A DNA stretch of 64,000 bases from Paludibacteraceae bacterium (lineage in GTDB: Bacteria > Bacteroidota > Bacteroidia > Bacteroidales > Paludibacteraceae), in the NCBI GenBank assembly GCA_017547145.1, contig JAFYQJ010000009.1, positions 20,920-84,919 of the forward strand. The letters run 5' to 3'. Positions 1-9,659 of the stretch are shown piece after piece. How positions within the stretch are numbered: the stretch's first letter is position 1; each line of letters begins with the position of its first letter. The position numbers and the translations under genes were made by a program. The notes below the pieces were generated by a model. That model saw only the letters and a program-made list of their open reading frames with translations, ran no database searches and had not been told where the DNA came from.

Positions 1-1
1 T

Positions 2-514
2 GCAGAGATAATTTTCCCTAAATATTATCATAAACGTGGTGCTTTAGCTGCAGCACGTACGGGAGATTTTGTAAATCCAAATAGGGAATCGTCAGGTTCT
101 CAGTTTTATATAGTAGAAGGTCGTCCCTGTACCGATGACGATCTTGATATTTTAGAGCAAAATATCAATAAAACGATGCAGCAAACTCTTTTTAATAAAA
201 TGTTTGCGGAGAAGAAAGCAGAACTTTTAGCATTAGATTTGGATTCTTCAGCTTATAATATGGAGTTGCGAAAGATATATAATGAACTACGGCAAGAAGT
301 GACTGCAGTATCAGAGTTTCGTTATACAGATGCACAACGTAGGGAGTATAAAATGTTTGGTGGAACACCTCATTTGGATGGTCAGTATACAGTTTTCGGG
401 GAATTAGTAGAAGGTTTCTCTGTATTGGAAACGATTTCAAAAGTAGGAACAAATAAGGAAGACAGACCATTGGAAAATGTTGTAATTATTAGTACGAAAA
501 TAGTTAAGAAATAA
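2..514 (+). CDS. Peptidylprolyl isomerase, cyclophilin type (5' end outside window)
   Basis: The reading frame is open from base 2, so the gene begins before the window. The visible part carries cyclophilin hallmarks: GSQFYIVEG near residue 33, and GGTPHLDGQYTVFGELVEG towards the C-terminus. About 65 charged residues are inserted between these blocks, making this a long cyclophilin variant. Cyclophilins catalyse cis-trans isomerisation of prolyl bonds, in the cell envelope when a signal peptide is present, but the N-terminus is not visible so location is unknown. It ends 7 bases before ftsE, so the two are probably co-transcribed. Internal methionines such as the one at 176 are not credible starts, because the conserved core lies upstream of them. 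Confidence 0.9.
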   Translation, partial: AEIIFPKYYHKRGALAAARTGDFVNPNRESSGSQFYIVEGRPCTDDDLDILEQNINKTMQQTLFNKMFAEKKAELLALDLDSSAYNMELRKIYNELRQEVTAVSEFRYTDAQRREYKMFGGTPHLDGQYTVFGELVEGFSVLETISKVGTNKEDRPLENVVIISTKIVKK

Positions 515-521
515 AAAGATT

Positions 522-1199
522 ATGGAAAACTGCACAGATATATTGGTGAATTATGAGTGTGTTGATATTTGTCAGCAGGAGCATTTGGTTTTGAAAGATA
601 TTAATTTTCAGGTAAAGAAAGGAGAGTTTATTTATTTGCTTGGGAAGGTTGGTAGTGGTAAAAGTTCTTTATTAAAATCACTATATGCTGAAGTTCCAAT
701 AAAAAAGGGTAATGCTTCTATTTTTAATTATAATTTACGGAAAATAAAAAGAAAGGAGATTCCGCTTTTGCGAAGGAAAGTTGGTGTTATATTTCAAGAT
801 TTTCAGTTGCTAATAGATAGAACAGTGCATGAAAATTTAAAATTCGTATTAAAAGCAACAGGTTGGAAAGATAAAAATAAAATTAATGAGCAGATAGCGT
901 TGGTGTTACAATGTGTTGGGATGGACAAAAAAGGTTATAAAATGCCTCATCAACTCTCGGGGGGAGAACAACAACGTATTGTAATTGCCCGAGCACTTCT
1001 AAACTCTCCTGAGTTGATTATTGCTGATGAACCTACAGGAAATTTAGATGCTGAAACCGCAAATGATATTGTTTCATTGTTGCATGATATTTGTTCTTCA
1101 GGAACGAGTGTCATTATGGCAACTCATAATATAAATTTAATAAATGCTCATCCAGGAAAAATAATTCGTTGTGAAGGTTTAGAATTGAAAGAGTCTTAA
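522..1199 (+). CDS. ftsE: FtsE-like ABC transporter ATP-binding protein
   Basis: A 225-residue stand-alone ABC ATPase. Visible motifs are Walker A GKVGSGKSS, signature LSGGEQQRIVIARAL, Walker B LIIADEPTGNLD and an H-loop ATHN. Length and sequence fit FtsE, which with the membrane protein FtsX couples ATP hydrolysis to activation of septal peptidoglycan hydrolases. No ftsX lies next to it. Instead a membrane-anchored M23 protein starts one base after its stop, an arrangement that suggests the ATPase and the M23 protein act together. Other MacB/LolD-type ATPases share these motifs, so the FtsE label rests on length and neighbour. Confidence 0.8.
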   Translation: MENCTDILVNYECVDICQQEHLVLKDINFQVKKGEFIYLLGKVGSGKSSLLKSLYAEVPIKKGNASIFNYNLRKIKRKEIPLLRRKVGVIFQDFQLLIDRTVHENLKFVLKATGWKDKNKINEQIALVLQCVGMDKKGYKMPHQLSGGEQQRIVIARALLNSPELIIADEPTGNLDAETANDIVSLLHDICSSGTSVIMATHNINLINAHPGKIIRCEGLELKES

Positions 1200-1200
1200 A

Positions 1201-2049
1201 ATGAAAAAACAAAATAAAAAGAATACTTGGAAAGAGCGTTTGTTGCATAAATACAGATTTTCTGTATTAGATGAACATACGTTAGAGGAGGCTTTCCATT
1301 TGAGGTTATCTCGGACTATGTTTTATACGCTTCTTTTTGTTTTATTAACACTTCTTTTTGTTTTGTTTTCTTTGTTATATAATTATACTCCATTAAAGAA
1401 GCTTTCTCCGACTTATTCAGATGCAATGATTCGTACAGAATTGATTCAAGAGTCAATGCGTTTAGATTCTATAAATAAGGTTGTAGAATTGCAGCGGAAT
1501 CAGATGAATGTTATAAAAGCTATTCTTGCTGGTGAAATTGATACGTTGTCAGAGGAAAATGATTTTAAGATTATTGAAAAAGATTTTTTAGAGAAATCTG
1601 CAAGCGAACAAGATTTTTGTAAAGAATACGAAGAGAAAGAAAAATATAATCTTTCTTCTATTGAAGTAAAAAAAGAGGACGACATCCCTGTATTTTTTAA
1701 ACCTGTCAAAGGTGGAATTAAAAAAAGTTTTGATTCGGATCAAAAGCATTTTGGATGCGATGTTTTGGCTTCTATGAATGAGCCGGTTGTTTCTATTTAC
1801 GAAGGTGTTGTCGTATTTGCAGAATACACTACAAATGCTGATTATGTAATTGGTATTATACATAAAAATAATTTCTTATCGGTATATAAGCACAATTCAC
1901 AATTACTGAAATCAGTAGGTGATGTTGTAAAAACGGGAGAGGTCATAGCAATTGTAAGTATCGCAGAAGACGACGTGAAATCTTATTTGCATTTTGAACT
2001 TTGGAAAAATGGCGTTCCCGTTAATCCTATAGATTATATTTCCTTCTAA
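1201..2049 (+). CDS. Membrane-anchored M23 (LytM) family protein with an altered active site
   Basis: A 282-residue protein with a cytoplasmic N-terminus, one membrane segment at about residues 38-62, a helical linker, and a C-terminal M23/LytM domain from about residue 165. Zinc ligands are visible as H183 and D187 (HFGCD) and H264 (LHFELW). The general-base histidine of the YxH block is present at H231. The first histidine of the usual HxH pair is tyrosine (Y262). It may therefore be a weak or inactive hydrolase acting as an amidase activator, as EnvC does under FtsEX in E. coli. It is translationally close to ftsE. Confidence 0.85.
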   Translation: MKKQNKKNTWKERLLHKYRFSVLDEHTLEEAFHLRLSRTMFYTLLFVLLTLLFVLFSLLYNYTPLKKLSPTYSDAMIRTELIQESMRLDSINKVVELQRNQMNVIKAILAGEIDTLSEENDFKIIEKDFLEKSASEQDFCKEYEEKEKYNLSSIEVKKEDDIPVFFKPVKGGIKKSFDSDQKHFGCDVLASMNEPVVSIYEGVVVFAEYTTNADYVIGIIHKNNFLSVYKHNSQLLKSVGDVVKTGEVIAIVSIAEDDVKSYLHFELWKNGVPVNPIDYISF

Positions 2050-2054
2050 AAAAA

Positions 2055-2939
2055 TTAGTACTTCATTAGTATTGAGTCTATTAATTCTTTTTCTTTAGGT
2101 TTTTTATCAATCCATTTAGATTTGTTTTTTTGTAATAGAAAGCTAAGGTTCTTAGGTTTTTTATTTGCCCAATTGGAGCCATTTATTAAGTGAATCCAAC
2201 AATTATCCATATACTGTATAAAATCACTATGATAATTGTTTCCCTCTCTTATTTGTTCAGTAGTTGTATCGCAAGGGGTTAATTTTGATGCGTCTACAAA
2301 AGAATAAATGCTATGCCAATTGCCACCTCCTGAATCTAAATATTCATTTTTTACGGTTGTAGGTAGAAAATTTATTTGACGATTTTTTACAAAATTAAAA
2401 CGATAAAAGCAAAGACCTGCCCATAAATACCAAAAATCACCTCTATTTACGACTCGTCCATAAATTGATTCATCACCCATTTTTTTTGTTATATCAATTT
2501 CTTTGATAGGGAATAAATCGTGGTCGATAAAGCCAAAATAGGATGGTTCTTTTGGTTTAATTAGTTTTTGATAAATCCAATTTAGAGAGGCGGCGTGTGA
2601 ATAACTTGCACTTATTATGCCTAAATAATTTTTTGGTAATCGAATATATATAATGTGATTACGCCAGCAAAATTCTTTTATTTTTAAAGAAATATCTTTG
2701 TTTGACGAGTTGTCGGCAACAATATAATTGTATTCTCCCTTTATATATTTTCGAATAAGTCTAGCTTGTTGCTCTATAACTTTTTCATTATTAAAGGCAA
2801 TTGTTATTAAATCAAGTCTTTCGGGGGAATGTGAATATCGCTCAAAATGAATGCGAGTACATCGGTTTAGTCTTTTTAATTTAAATAGACCCTCTAAAAA
2901 CCAGACTAATGCTAAATATAAATATCGAGTCAGTTTCAT
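2055..2939 (-). CDS. GT-A-like glycosyltransferase (putative)
   Basis: A 294-residue protein with an N-terminal hydrophobic helix (residues 5-20) and a fold pattern like family 2 glycosyltransferases: LITIAFNNEKVIEQQ near the start, IVADNSSN as the nucleotide-binding strand, and FGFIDHDLFPI as a DxD-like metal site. Donor and acceptor cannot be told. It is the last gene of a five-gene cassette and its start overlaps the stop of the sialyltransferase-like gene (ATGA), implying translational coupling. It converges with the M23 gene, only 5 bases away, and I see no clear terminator between them. Confidence 0.55.
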   Translation of the reverse strand: MKLTRYLYLALVWFLEGLFKLKRLNRCTRIHFERYSHSPERLDLITIAFNNEKVIEQQARLIRKYIKGEYNYIVADNSSNKDISLKIKEFCWRNHIIYIRLPKNYLGIISASYSHAASLNWIYQKLIKPKEPSYFGFIDHDLFPIKEIDITKKMGDESIYGRVVNRGDFWYLWAGLCFYRFNFVKNRQINFLPTTVKNEYLDSGGGNWHSIYSFVDASKLTPCDTTTEQIREGNNYHSDFIQYMDNCWIHLINGSNWANKKPKNLSFLLQKNKSKWIDKKPKEKELIDSILMKY

Positions 2940-4033
2940 TCTAATAAATCTAAAAACTCTTTTTCTGTTGTTGGTGATAAAAATATATTAGGATATGTAT
3001 CGTATATTTTTTGCATGAAAACACCCAATTCGCCGTTCATATTTCCAGGTTTTTTTTCAAGTATTTTTAGTAAAGAAATTGATTTAACAGGAATATTAAA
3101 TATTAAAAAAGGCGTGAGTGCGGCACTAGAAGATATAGTGATAAGTGTTACCTTGCTTATGTCTTGGTTTAAAATAATAAGTTCCCATGGAATTTCAAAG
3201 TTGACATTTGTTTTTATACCAAGTGGTTTAAAACGGTTGGTATCGTTTCTTGGATGTAGTTTTACAAAAACATCGTTTATGTTCGTTTTTTTTGAAATTT
3301 TTTGTACTATATCAACGTCGTTTACTTTAAATCCATCAGCAAAAAAGGATTCTTCAAGGAATAGATATTTTATTTTAGAATAATTGTCTTTAATAGTATC
3401 AAATTGAAAAATTTTATTCAAAATTTGTTTGACTATTATGTTGTCGTTTGAAAATTTTGGTATAGCAATTGTATTTGCTTCAAAATTCCATTCAAGAAGA
3501 TGTGGATTGAATAAGAAAAGTTGTTCGGCCGCTCCCAACATTCCTTTTGGATTTAATATTTTATGAATGAAAGATGCTTTGTCCGAATTTTTAAATGAAT
3601 TACAATAAGTAGCAAATCCATCTTCAAAAATTGAAAGGCGGATGTTATGTTTTTTAGCTAATTTGAAATAGAGTAATATTGTAAAAATTGAAATGTTTGA
3701 AACACACAAATGGTTGTAATGACAATCTGTGTTGATTTGCCTTTTTATGATTGCGTAATTTTTTAAACTTTCTTTTATTTTGTTAAAAAAGAGTCGTAAA
3801 GTGTAAAAAAGACAATTCTCTTTTAGTATATATTTTTTGTTTTTAATGTATATAACATTGTCAAAGTAGTGTGTTTTACGGATATTTTCAGCAATGGTGA
3901 AGCTATTGCTCATATGGTTTGAAACAACAATATCTACCTTATCTGCTTGAAAAAAATAATAGCGAAGCTGTACTGCTACCATTATTTGATATACGGTGTT
4001 ACAAACTATTATTATGTTTTCGTTTTTTTTCAT
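2936..4033 (-). CDS. Sialyltransferase-like glycosyltransferase (GT52/GT38 type)
   Basis: A 365-residue cytoplasmic protein. The N-terminus, IIIVCNTVYQIMVAVQL, is typical of the GT52 group. The three short motifs shared by bacterial sialyltransferases are all visible: (D/E)-D-G at residues 137-139 (IFEDGF), HP at 260-261 (VKLHPRND) and a serine run at 301-303 (ITISSSA). These enzymes transfer a CMP-activated sialic or related acid to a glycan acceptor. The adjacent CMP-sugar synthetase supports a CMP donor. It overlaps both neighbours by ATGA junctions. The exact sugar is not provable from sequence. Confidence 0.7.
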   Translation of the reverse strand: MKKNENIIIVCNTVYQIMVAVQLRYYFFQADKVDIVVSNHMSNSFTIAENIRKTHYFDNVIYIKNKKYILKENCLFYTLRLFFNKIKESLKNYAIIKRQINTDCHYNHLCVSNISIFTILLYFKLAKKHNIRLSIFEDGFATYCNSFKNSDKASFIHKILNPKGMLGAAEQLFLFNPHLLEWNFEANTIAIPKFSNDNIIVKQILNKIFQFDTIKDNYSKIKYLFLEESFFADGFKVNDVDIVQKISKKTNINDVFVKLHPRNDTNRFKPLGIKTNVNFEIPWELIILNQDISKVTLITISSSAALTPFLIFNIPVKSISLLKILEKKPGNMNGELGVFMQKIYDTYPNIFLSPTTEKEFLDLLE

Positions 4034-5628
4034 TCAATGTAAAGAGATGGAGTTAGGAAATGTATGTGCATTGTTTTTTGTAGTTCTTTTATTTGTGCAG
4101 AAATGCAAGAATTCCTATCATTTAGAATCTCTGTGTTAGTTGTGTTTATCATCGAATCGGAATAATAGTTGTCATGTGGATTGTTTTTAAACCCATCGTA
4201 GCCAACAATAGAAACCTCTTTTATACCCATTTTTTTCAATAATCGTAACAACATAATTCCCGCATTATCAATTTCGGTATATTTCGGATTAATGAGTGAG
4301 TGGTAGTTAATAGATAAAGAGTTTTCGATAACGTTACCAATATTAGATGTGGCTATAATTGTGTTGTTCGTGGTAAGTTGTTCTTTTTGATTATCAGTAA
4401 GTGAAGAAAAACGCTTTAAATTACTGATAAAGATAATATTTGAATTGAAATTGTCAGGTACAAAATTGATGGCTAAAATTAAAGGGTGTATTTTTTCTAT
4501 ATGTTCTTTTATAGCCTTTTCGTGTGTTTTTATAGTTTTCCCTGGTGCTATTATTAAGATTGGTTTTTGTCCGATAATAGATGTTAGTTTATTTATATTT
4601 TCAGAATCATCTATTCTTTGTGATAGATGGTTTACGTATAGTTCTTCGATAATGTTTTGGCAATACTGATTTTTATTCTCTTGCGGTATTTGAGATAAAA
4701 TTAAGTTTACATCTTTTGTACTTAATGTCTGTTTATCAGTTAAGTAAGAAGCATAGTTTGGGTGGCAATTGTTAGTTGAGGCAATGTAATAAGGTACAGA
4801 ATATCCCCAAGGTTTTTTTATGAAAATTGGGTTTAAAAATTCATCTATTATTTCAAGGATAGGAAGAATACAATAATCCTTATTAAAGTTTTCATTTAGG
4901 TGTAAAAGCAATAGTTCTGTACATAAATTTCCAGCTCCACGTCCCATCCCAAACACAGAAGAATCAATAATTAACATTCTCGATGTTTGATTTTGTATTA
5001 ACTCTTGTGCATTAGAAAACGATAGTTGGAGATTGTTGTGAGAGTGGAAACCAATTTCTATATTTTGTTTAATATTTTTATCAAAGAATTGAAAAAGAGA
5101 GAGCAGTTCATTTTTTCTTAATGTACCAAAACTATCAACTATATAAATAGATGTTGGTATAAAAGAATTAATTGCTTCTATCAAGATTTTTAATTCTTTT
5201 TCATTATAACTCGCTGTTATCATAGGTTGGACAAAAACACTATATCCTTTTTCTTTAACTTGTTGGCAAAAATCAAGGGCAGGTTTTAAATCTTTTTTAT
5301 GAAATGCAATTCGTATTGTATCAATGCCATTGCCTGAATATTTTGGTAATGCTTCTATTGGAAATTCTCCATAGTTTATCATGCAAGCAAAACCATTTTT
5401 TTTTGATGCGGATTCGAGTATTTTATTGATAGGTCGTAAAGAATTGAATATAGATGAGTTGCATGAAGATTTTTTTGTTTCGCTCAAAAATCCGCATTCA
5501 ACGATGTCTATATTTGCATCAATGAGTTTATTTATGATTGAGCAAATGGTGTTTTCTCCAAATTCCCAATTGTTGACATAACCTCCATCGCGTAGTGTGC
5601 AATCTAATATTTTAATATTATTTCTCAT
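4030..5628 (-). CDS. DmpG/HMGL-like aldolase fused to a C-terminal DUF115/GT42-like domain
   Basis: A 532-residue two-part protein. Residues 1 to about 300 form a DRE-TIM barrel: LDCTLRDGGYVNNWEFG at the N-terminus, metal-binding HSHNN (IGFHSHNNLQ), and GMGRGAGNLCTE as in 4-hydroxy-2-oxovalerate aldolases. This class splits or forms C-C bonds using pyruvate-type substrates. Residues of about 345-532 form a second domain beginning PILIIAPGKTIKTHEKAI and containing VSIVGYDGF followed by a YY pair, reminiscent of DUF115 and GT42 Rossmann-like folds. It starts 11 bases inside the CMP-sugar synthetase gene. I infer a role in making or placing the CMP-activated sugar acid; the substrate is unknown. 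Confidence 0.65.
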   Translation of the reverse strand: MRNNIKILDCTLRDGGYVNNWEFGENTICSIINKLIDANIDIVECGFLSETKKSSCNSSIFNSLRPINKILESASKKNGFACMINYGEFPIEALPKYSGNGIDTIRIAFHKKDLKPALDFCQQVKEKGYSVFVQPMITASYNEKELKILIEAINSFIPTSIYIVDSFGTLRKNELLSLFQFFDKNIKQNIEIGFHSHNNLQLSFSNAQELIQNQTSRMLIIDSSVFGMGRGAGNLCTELLLLHLNENFNKDYCILPILEIIDEFLNPIFIKKPWGYSVPYYIASTNNCHPNYASYLTDKQTLSTKDVNLILSQIPQENKNQYCQNIIEELYVNHLSQRIDDSENINKLTSIIGQKPILIIAPGKTIKTHEKAIKEHIEKIHPLILAINFVPDNFNSNIIFISNLKRFSSLTDNQKEQLTTNNTIIATSNIGNVIENSLSINYHSLINPKYTEIDNAGIMLLRLLKKMGIKEVSIVGYDGFKNNPHDNYYSDSMINTTNTEILNDRNSCISAQIKELQKTMHIHFLTPSLYIE

Positions 5629-6277
5629 TTCTAATTATTTGATTGAAAAGGGCGTTGGCTATGTCAAAATCTTCTTGGGTATCAATGTCACAACTTTCAA
5701 TAGCATTAACCTCAACCATAAATGGATTTTTACCAATACGACAATTCTGTTTTGTTATCAGTTCTTGCCTATAAATATAAAAACCACTAGTTTCTTCAAA
5801 AATCGGTGCTAAATCTTGGGTACGCGGTATGTTGTTTAAATCATAGTTGAAAGTCTTGCCGTCTTTCCATAAAAATGTTTGAATTTTTTTTACGGCGAAA
5901 GCAGAATCGAAGGCTTTATTTTTGACTGCATCAAGACCTAATTCAATGCTACTAGTTTTTATAAATGGTGCCGTAGCATGTGTCATTACATAAATATCCG
6001 CAGGAATGTCTTTCGCAAAAGCTGCTAGAACTTCGTTTATTTTTGTAGTATTTTGGTCAAGATTTTCACTCCTTTTTAAGTATTCAATGCCTTTAGGTAT
6101 AAAATTTTTTATTTTAGGATTGCTACAATATACATATATTTTATCAATACCATTTACTTTTTTGAGTGTCTCAAAAATATAATGACATAGCGGGAGTCCA
6201 TTATCAAAAGGTTTTATGTTTTTATTTGGTAGACGTTCGTTATTGAGTTTTATAGGAACAACAGCAACTGTTTTCAT
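5618..6277 (-). CDS. CMP-sugar (acylneuraminate) cytidylyltransferase family protein
   Basis: A 219-residue nucleotidyltransferase. The N-terminus VAVVPIKLNNERLPNKNIKP is the CTP-binding loop of a divergent branch of the NeuA/KdsB family, and THATAPFIK and ETSGFYIYR match later conserved blocks. The family makes CMP-activated acidic sugars (sialic acids, related nonulosonates, Kdo). It overlaps GT2 by ATGA and the aldolase gene by 11 bases. NeuB and NeuC genes, the usual partners for N-acetylneuraminate, are absent from the window, so I leave the gene symbol blank. Confidence 0.75.
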   Translation of the reverse strand: MKTVAVVPIKLNNERLPNKNIKPFDNGLPLCHYIFETLKKVNGIDKIYVYCSNPKIKNFIPKGIEYLKRSENLDQNTTKINEVLAAFAKDIPADIYVMTHATAPFIKTSSIELGLDAVKNKAFDSAFAVKKIQTFLWKDGKTFNYDLNNIPRTQDLAPIFEETSGFYIYRQELITKQNCRIGKNPFMVEVNAIESCDIDTQEDFDIANALFNQIIRNEK

Positions 6278-7179
6278 TTTTTTAATAATCCTTTAGTTAC
6301 ATTATATCTAAAAAGAATGAGTTTCCAACCTTTCTGTGGAGCAAATTTAAGCATATATCCGCAAAAAAGGAAAAGTGTGGCTCCCCATTTTATTATCTCT
6401 ATTATTAAACGTTTTAAATATTTTGTTTTTGAAATATTTAATGTGCGTAGGCGTTCACTTCTTCCAATAGCAAATGTTAATTTGTTAAAATACGGTTTTT
6501 CTAGTTTTTTTTGTGGGATGATATGATATAAAATAGACTTCGGAAGATAGAAAATCTGCATATTTTGTGATCGCATCTTGTCAAAAATGTCTTTTTCTTC
6601 AGCACTAGCTAAATTGTCTCCTTTTCTGCCTAATTCTGTATTGAAAAAACCTGTTTTGTCGAAAATGCATTTACGATAAGCAGCATTGCCTCCTCCGGGG
6701 AATTCTGATTTTTTAAAAGGTTTAATTCTCTCTCCTTTATAGAGATAAGCCGTAAGTAATTGTTTGGTATAAAAACTCATCCATTTGGGTTCCTGTGTCT
6801 CGTATAAAGGAATTATAGGACCTCCAGCGGCATAGATATTTTTGTTTTTTTCGAAAAAATCTAAATAGTTTTGTAAATATTCTGCGTTTACAAGAGCATC
6901 ATCGTCAACATAAATTAAAATTTCTCCGTGTGATTCTTTTATACCTCTGTTTCTTGCATACGAAAGACCTTGATGTTGTTCAAAAATGTAGGTAGAATTT
7001 ATTTGTGAGAAATCATTTTTAAATTGTTCGTAAACAATTTTTGTATTATCAGTGGAGTTATTATCTATTACTAATATTTCGAAAGAATCTTTTGAAATAC
7101 TATTTTGAGCAATACTTTTTAATACGTTATAAAGGTATCTCTCTCTGTTGTATGTGCAAATTATAACTGATATTTTCAT
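6274..7179 (-). CDS. Family 2 glycosyltransferase
   Basis: A 301-residue GT2 enzyme. It starts ISVIICTYNRERYLYNVL, has the nucleotide-binding VIDNNSTDNT, the metal-binding VDDDA and the later FPGGGNAAYRK block. A hydrophobic stretch at about residues 265-285 (ATLFLFCGYML) may anchor it to the inner membrane. It transfers a sugar from a nucleotide donor to a growing glycan. Its start codon overlaps the stop of the TonB receptor gene by one base (TAATG), so it belongs to the same transcript. Donor and acceptor are unknown. Confidence 0.85.
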   Translation of the reverse strand: MKISVIICTYNRERYLYNVLKSIAQNSISKDSFEILVIDNNSTDNTKIVYEQFKNDFSQINSTYIFEQHQGLSYARNRGIKESHGEILIYVDDDALVNAEYLQNYLDFFEKNKNIYAAGGPIIPLYETQEPKWMSFYTKQLLTAYLYKGERIKPFKKSEFPGGGNAAYRKCIFDKTGFFNTELGRKGDNLASAEEKDIFDKMRSQNMQIFYLPKSILYHIIPQKKLEKPYFNKLTFAIGRSERLRTLNISKTKYLKRLIIEIIKWGATLFLFCGYMLKFAPQKGWKLILFRYNVTKGLLKK

Positions 7180-9641
7180 TAAAAATCGATAGCTACTTTA
7201 AAATTAAATAATATGCCCGACAAGTAATTTGGAACAGCATTTTGTTGGTTATAAATGTCTGTTATCCAATAGTAAGAGTTTACATTCTTGATATTAAGCA
7301 GGTTAAATATTTCCAAATTTAGCGACCACGATTTTACAACTTTTGATTTACGCATAAATTTTTCTCTTCCTGCAACAAAGTCGCGTGAAGCACCTATATC
7401 AACTCGTCGGTAGGCTTTTGTACGGAAAGTAGCTTGGTATCGTTCGCTATGAGGTGCTCCAAAAGGTAGTCCATCTGCCCAAATCATTTTCAAATAAACT
7501 TTGTATTCGGGATGGTTGGGAAAGTAGTCTTGATAAAAGAGTGAAATGCTATAACGTTGTTCGTTTGGACGCGAAATATAGCCAGGGTAAACTTTACCAA
7601 GATACGTGCCGATATTGCTATAAACTTTATACGAGTCGTCCAAAATATCTTCTCGACAACGCATCCAAGAAAAAGATATCCAAGAGTCTGTCCCAGGAAC
7701 AAATTCACCATAAAGTTTTAAATCAATACCTGCGGCATAAGCTTTTGCATCGTTTCTGCCAGAATAACGAACTCTTACGTTGTCGATATAATACGATATT
7801 ACATGATCGCTTGGTTTATAATATCCTTCGAGAGTTAATTTAAAAGGACGTTTAAATAATCGAAAATGATAGTCAGCTCCTAATACTAAATGTAATGAAC
7901 GTTGTGCTTTAATATCTTTATTAAGAGTAATAGTAGAGTTACCATCATTGTCTTTTGTTTCAAGGCGTAACTCTTTGTAAAAAGGGGATTGATAATATAG
8001 TCCACCAGCAAATCTAAATGTGAAATCTGCAGCCCAATTTGGATATAGTGATATCGCTAGTCGGGGACTAATTAACCACTCTTTGTTGAATGACCAATGA
8101 CTTGCTCTAATACCTCCACTAAAAGTCCATATCCCATGATGGCGATGGAGTCTGTAATATTCTTGTGCAAATGCCGACAGACGCCACGATTTCATAGATG
8201 TTTTTGAAGTTAGGTTGTAAATAAGTTCTACTTGATTTGGATTAAATGGAAGCGAATAACCTGCTGAATCTCTAAATTCCCATTCGTTGATTTCGTCGTC
8301 TATAAACTCCCCTTGACTACTTATACCAAATTTTAAGAGGTGATTACCTTTCTTAAATTCTCCAAGAGCTGATAGATTGACGACACTTGCTGATAGTTTG
8401 TTTCTTGCGTGTTCGTGATACGTACCAGAGCCTAAAGTAGTGGTTTCTTCACTTAAACTATTATTAGAGATTTCTACATCGGATAGCCAATATTCTCCTG
8501 TAATATCGTAAGTTTCTTTTTCGAAAGTATTGAATGCTGAAGTTAAAAAGCTCAATTTAAGATTTTTAATAGGCTTATAATCTACAGTAAATGCTCCAAA
8601 AAGAGTCCTGAATTTATCGCTTTCTTGTCCTTCAAAATAAACTTTAAAATTACGAGCAGATTGAAATGTCCCAAAAGTTGTTTCCCGATCTTTAGGTATA
8701 AAGCGATAATTATTTTGAGAAATATTACCTAAAAAAGAAGCACTCCATTTGTCAGAAAATTTAAAAGTGAGATATGTTTGATAGTCTACAAAATTTTGAG
8801 CATATTCTCCTTTTGTGTCGAGTGTGCCAAGTAGGTAATTTGATGTCTTATAACGAAGTCCGTGAATTTGAGTGAATTTTTTCGTAGCAGAACCTACGTA
8901 TGCTGTTGCACCTAAAAGACTAATTGATGTTGAGGCTTCAAATTTTGAAGGCGTTTTGTATTTTATATCTAAAACCGATGACATTTTGTCGCTGTATTGT
9001 GCACCAAAACCTCCAGATGAAAAATCTACAGAACTAACTAAATCGGGGTTGATGAAACTTAAACCTTCTTGTTGACCTGCACGAATTAAGAGTGGTCTAT
9101 AAATTTCAATATTGTTTATATATACACTATTTTCATCAAAATTACCACCACGCACAGAATATTGAGTACTCATCTCATTTGAAGAATTAACCCCCGCAAA
9201 AGTAGATAACAGAGCTTCAATGCTATTTGAGGGTCCAGCAAGATATTTTACTTTGCTAGCATCTATCTATTGCATCATAATGGATTGTTGCCCAGTGGAT
9301 TTTACTTCTATTGTTGCTAATTCTGTGGCATCTTCTTCTAATGTAATGTTCAGTGTTATAGATTCTTTGTCGTACGAAAACTTTTTCTCTATTGATTTAT
9401 AGCCTATACAAGAGAAAACGATGTTAAAAGAATCTTTTTTTTGTAAAGCAAGTTCGTAATATCCTTTTTCGTTAGTAGTAGTACCTTCTAGCTGATTCGT
9501 TTCAATTATGTTAACCATTTCAATGGCATTTTGTGCGTTATTTAAAACATATCCCCGAACATAAATTTTAGGGTTATGTTGAGCTAAACTTAGCACAAAT
9601 GACAATGAAACAAACAATAATGTTAGAAGAATTCTCCGCAT
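7179..9641 (-). pseudogene. TonB-dependent receptor interrupted by an in-frame TAG codon
   Basis: Two open segments lie in the same frame: 9641-9267 (signal peptide ending LSLAQ, CarboxypepD-like domain with FSCIGYKS) and 7179-9173 or longer (plug with YSVRGGNFDENSVYINNIE, then a beta-barrel ending in Phe). Between them the frame stays open apart from one TAG at 9269-9267, directly after residues IMMQ. Read through, it gives about 820 residues, normal for a TonB-dependent transporter. Such receptors import large substrates across the outer membrane with TonB energy. Either it is a recent nonsense pseudogene, or the base is a sequencing error, or the codon is suppressed. It lies 18 bases downstream of pcrA. 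Confidence 0.85.
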
Positions 9642-9659
9642 ATTATATTAACGTTCAGC

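Noticed and set aside
3015..3383. Plus-strand ORF inside the sialyltransferase-like gene
   Set aside because: It is the antisense shadow of a well-supported gene and has no family match.
9267..9269. TAG read as an amino acid across the genome
   Set aside because: Other genes here, such as the DUF5686 gene ending at 33004, stop at TAG as usual.
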